Assembly (NCBI GenBank): GCA_903859795.1
Contig: CAIOOC010000350.1
Span: 1 to 7,883, forward strand
Length of the DNA: 7,883 nucleotides
Origin: an uncultured Bacteroidia bacterium
Lineage (GTDB): Bacteria > Bacteroidota > Bacteroidia > Bacteroidales > Prolixibacteraceae
Reading direction: 5' to 3'
Under the pieces are notes generated by a model. That model did not search any database and was not told the origin of the DNA. It saw only the letters and a list, made by a program, of their open reading frames with translations. The stretch's first letter is position 1. Each line of letters begins with the position of its first letter. Shown piece by piece: positions 5,841-7,883 of the stretch. Position numbers and translations under genes: made by a program.

Positions 5841-7736
5841 ATGCAACAGCCACAAATTCATGGGTATAACGGAAAGATTCTTTTCATCGATTTGAATGAT
5901 CTGACATACAAATTTGAAGAGCGGAATCAGAATTTTTGGCGTCAATATGTGGGTGGTGGTCTGGCAGCAACTTTTCTTTTGTACGAACAGACAGAACCCG
6001 GAATAGATCCATTGGGAAGAGATAATCTGTTAATCTTCGCTTCAAGTGTAGTTGCAGGTCAGGCTGCACCCGGCCTTGCAAGATTTACAACTTCCGCGAA
6101 AAGTCCTCTGACTGGTGGAATCGGGGAAACGCGGACCGAAGGGCCTTTTGGAGCTGCAATTAAAGGTTCCGGTGCGGATATTGTTGTTTTTAAAGGGAAA
6201 GCATTAAGCCCTGTTTCAGTGCTGCTGGATAAAGGAAAGGTAACTTTTATTGATTCATCAGCATGGTGGGGGAAGTTGATTGGAGAAACTGCGGCTACAA
6301 TTGAGGAGGAATTTGGCCCTGACTCTCATACCGCGATTATAGGTCCGGCAGGTGAGAACCTGGTTCGGTACGCCTCAATAGTCACCGATCGTACCTATCA
6401 GGCATCACGGATGGGAATGGGTGCCGTAATGGGCTCAAAAAATCTCAAAGCCTTGATAATAAAGGATAATTTAGCCCCTGGTATTTTTGATAATAGTATT
6501 CTTGACAGGATTTCGAATGATTTTTCAAAACACTTAATAACAAACAGCTTAAGTAAATGGCAATTTGACGCCCCAGGTTTCAGTTGCTGGGTATACCTTC
6601 ACGGAGTTGATGCAGCCTTATGTGTAAATAATTACAGTAAGAATTCCATCGAAAACCTCGATAGTCTTAGCAAAGAAAATTTCTTAAAACGCCGGATAAA
6701 AGATCTGGGATGCCCCGGATGCCCCAATAATTGCATTAAAAGTATTCATCCCGATAATTCCGACGATCTCGATCCCCATGCAAACGGGATCCATCAGGAA
6801 ATTACCGGCACATTAGGTCCGAATATTGGAATTACTGACCTTGATATAATATTGAGGTTTAACAACCTTTGTAATCAATATGGACTTGATCCCACATCAC
6901 TGGGGTTTTCGATTTCATTTGCAATGGAATTATTTGAAAAGGGAATTCTCACTGTCAAAGACGGGGATCTCCTGACATTTGGAGATGAGAAGGCTGTTTT
7001 AGAAATAATTAATAATATTACCTTTCGTAAAGGGTTAGGTGACATCCTTGCAGAAGGAACAAAGCGGGCATCAGCGATAATCGGGAAAGGATCTGTTCAC
7101 TATGCCATGCAGGTAAAAGGGTTGGAGTTAGTCCCTTTTGAGCCGAGAAGTCAGACAAACCTGGCTTTGGGGTATGCAGTGGCTCCAGTAGGACCTCGCT
7201 ATGACATCTGCGAGCATGACTGGGATTTTGATACCCGGGTAGGTTGGGATCATACCTTAAAACTTTGCAGAACGATGGGGATCCTTGACCGGATTCCAAT
7301 GAATTATATTGGTCCCGAAAAGGTGAAGATATTTAAGCAATTGATTACTATCTGGTCGGCTGCTGATGCTTTGGATATGTGCATATTTGCCATAGCACCT
7401 ACGCGGTTATTGTCTTTGCCGCAACTGGCACAAATGCTTCATGCGGTAACAGGATGGGAAACCAGTGATCACGAAATAATGCGCATCGGAGAGCGCCGAT
7501 TGCACCTTATGAGAATGTATAATCAACGGGAAGGGTTAACCTCCGATGAAGATCTGTTACCTGAAAGATTTTATTCAGAGCCTATTGAAGATGGTCCCCG
7601 CAAAGGAGATGTAATTGAAAAGGAGAGCTTTCATCAATCAATCAGAACCTTCTATCAGATGATGGGGTGGGATGAAAATGGAATTCCGCTTTCCGCAACA
7701 CTATATGATCACGGATTGGAAGGACTGATCTGTTGA
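5841..7736 (+). CDS. Aldehyde:ferredoxin oxidoreductase (AOR) family tungsto/molybdopterin enzyme
   Basis: 631-residue cytoplasmic oxidoreductase of the AOR family, which binds a bis-pterin W or Mo cofactor and one 4Fe-4S cluster and typically oxidises aldehydes to acids with ferredoxin as acceptor. The N-terminal domain begins GYNGKILFIDL and contains the family segments YVGGGLAA, TTSAKSPLTGGIGETRTEGPFG (about 83-104) and GPAGENLVRYASIVTDR. Then come DLGCPGCPNNC, giving cluster ligands C291, C294 and C298 (CxxCx3C), and DALDMC with the fourth ligand C514. Around 444-464 the segment GYAVAPVGPRYDICEHDWDF replaces the loop seen in classic archaeal AOR, so the substrate may differ. Length is close to the family norm (about 600-630). 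An in-frame GTG at 5835 would add two residues; ATG 5841 is preferred and no Shine-Dalgarno site decides it. There is no signal peptide. No ferredoxin, pterin-synthesis or partner subunit gene is nearby. The family is secure; the substrate and metal are unknown. Confidence 0.92.
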   Translation: MQQPQIHGYNGKILFIDLNDLTYKFEERNQNFWRQYVGGGLAATFLLYEQTEPGIDPLGRDNLLIFASSVVAGQAAPGLARFTTSAKSPLTGGIGETRTEGPFGAAIKGSGADIVVFKGKALSPVSVLLDKGKVTFIDSSAWWGKLIGETAATIEEEFGPDSHTAIIGPAGENLVRYASIVTDRTYQASRMGMGAVMGSKNLKALIIKDNLAPGIFDNSILDRISNDFSKHLITNSLSKWQFDAPGFSCWVYLHGVDAALCVNNYSKNSIENLDSLSKENFLKRRIKDLGCPGCPNNCIKSIHPDNSDDLDPHANGIHQEITGTLGPNIGITDLDIILRFNNLCNQYGLDPTSLGFSISFAMELFEKGILTVKDGDLLTFGDEKAVLEIINNITFRKGLGDILAEGTKRASAIIGKGSVHYAMQVKGLELVPFEPRSQTNLALGYAVAPVGPRYDICEHDWDFDTRVGWDHTLKLCRTMGILDRIPMNYIGPEKVKIFKQLITIWSAADALDMCIFAIAPTRLLSLPQLAQMLHAVTGWETSDHEIMRIGERRLHLMRMYNQREGLTSDEDLLPERFYSEPIEDGPRKGDVIEKESFHQSIRTFYQMMGWDENGIPLSATLYDHGLEGLIC

Positions 7737-7750
7737 TGTAATTTTATCCT

Positions 7751-7883
7751 CTAAAATTTACCCCTAAGCTTCTCAGACAAAATAACGCCTCCCTGTGCAA
7801 TATTCTCATTTGGATCCTCCCTGATGAAAATTATTACTTCATCGGCTGGGATTCCAATATGTTCACAGGCCGATTTTGTAAAC
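7751..7883 (-). CDS. Tautomerase (4-oxalocrotonate tautomerase-like) family protein, C-terminal fragment
   Basis: An open frame enters from the right edge on the minus strand and ends at a TAG (7751-7753), giving 43 residues. The peptide reads ...ACEHIGIPADEVIIFIREDP and then NENIAQGGVILSEKLRGKF. This fits the C-terminal half of 4-OT-like tautomerases: a helix followed by G-x-P-x-x-x-V, then a beta-strand V/I-x-I, the E-x-P-x-E-N-W-x-x-G-G turn, and L/S-E-L at the end. The usual ENWGxGG is ENIAQGG here, so the tryptophan is replaced. The catalytic Pro1 lies outside the window. The gene converges on the AOR-family gene, with 14 nt between the two stop codons. The call rests on a short fragment. 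Confidence 0.65.
   Translation of the reverse strand, partial: FTKSACEHIGIPADEVIIFIREDPNENIAQGGVILSEKLRGKF

Noticed and set aside
7740..7758. AATTTTA-TCCTC-TAAAATT hairpin between the convergent stop codons, as a bidirectional terminator
   Set aside because: The 7-bp stem is entirely A/T and would be very weak, and it overlaps the tautomerase stop codon. The AT-rich context explains it without function.

Overview
The window looks like a piece of a Bacteroidota chromosome or metagenome contig, probably a marine or anaerobic polysaccharide degrader of the Marinilabiliales/Prolixibacteraceae kind. This is inference from moderate-to-low GC content, start codons without clear Shine-Dalgarno sites, one good match to the Bacteroidota -7 promoter box (TAnnTTTG), and the protein families present. 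No rRNA, tRNA, CRISPR array, transposase or phage gene is visible.

Left part (1-1853, minus strand): two overlapping genes read leftward. The first encodes an AhpD-like/carboxymuconolactone-decarboxylase protein with a CxxC-x3-H redox motif. The second, overlapping it by 17 nt, encodes a membrane-anchored or exported FG-GAP/VCBS beta-propeller of the CRTAC1 type. The second gene has a one-base frameshift in a run of four G (1013-1016) and is cut by the left window edge.

Divergent spacer (1854-2147): 294 nt with no gene and one plausible promoter for the rightward genes.

Middle part (2148-5622, plus strand): a probable two-gene operon of exported carbohydrate-active enzymes. It consists of an SGNH/GDSL esterase with an extra beta-rich C-terminal domain, and a right-handed parallel beta-helix protein resembling GH141-type glycosidases. 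The natural reading is removal of ester groups from a plant or algal polysaccharide followed by cleavage of a glycosidic bond. No SusC/SusD pair or regulator lies in the window.

Right part (5623-7883): a spacer carries a 99-nt imperfect palindrome of CACCAA-type units and a short perfect dyad. A cytoplasmic aldehyde:ferredoxin oxidoreductase-family tungsto/molybdoenzyme follows, with all four cluster cysteines present. The 3' end of a convergent tautomerase (4-OT-like) gene enters from the right edge 14 nt beyond it.

I see no clearly novel multi-gene system. The points most worth a second look are the frameshift, the esterase/beta-helix pair, the palindromic repeat and the unassigned substrate of the AOR-family enzyme.
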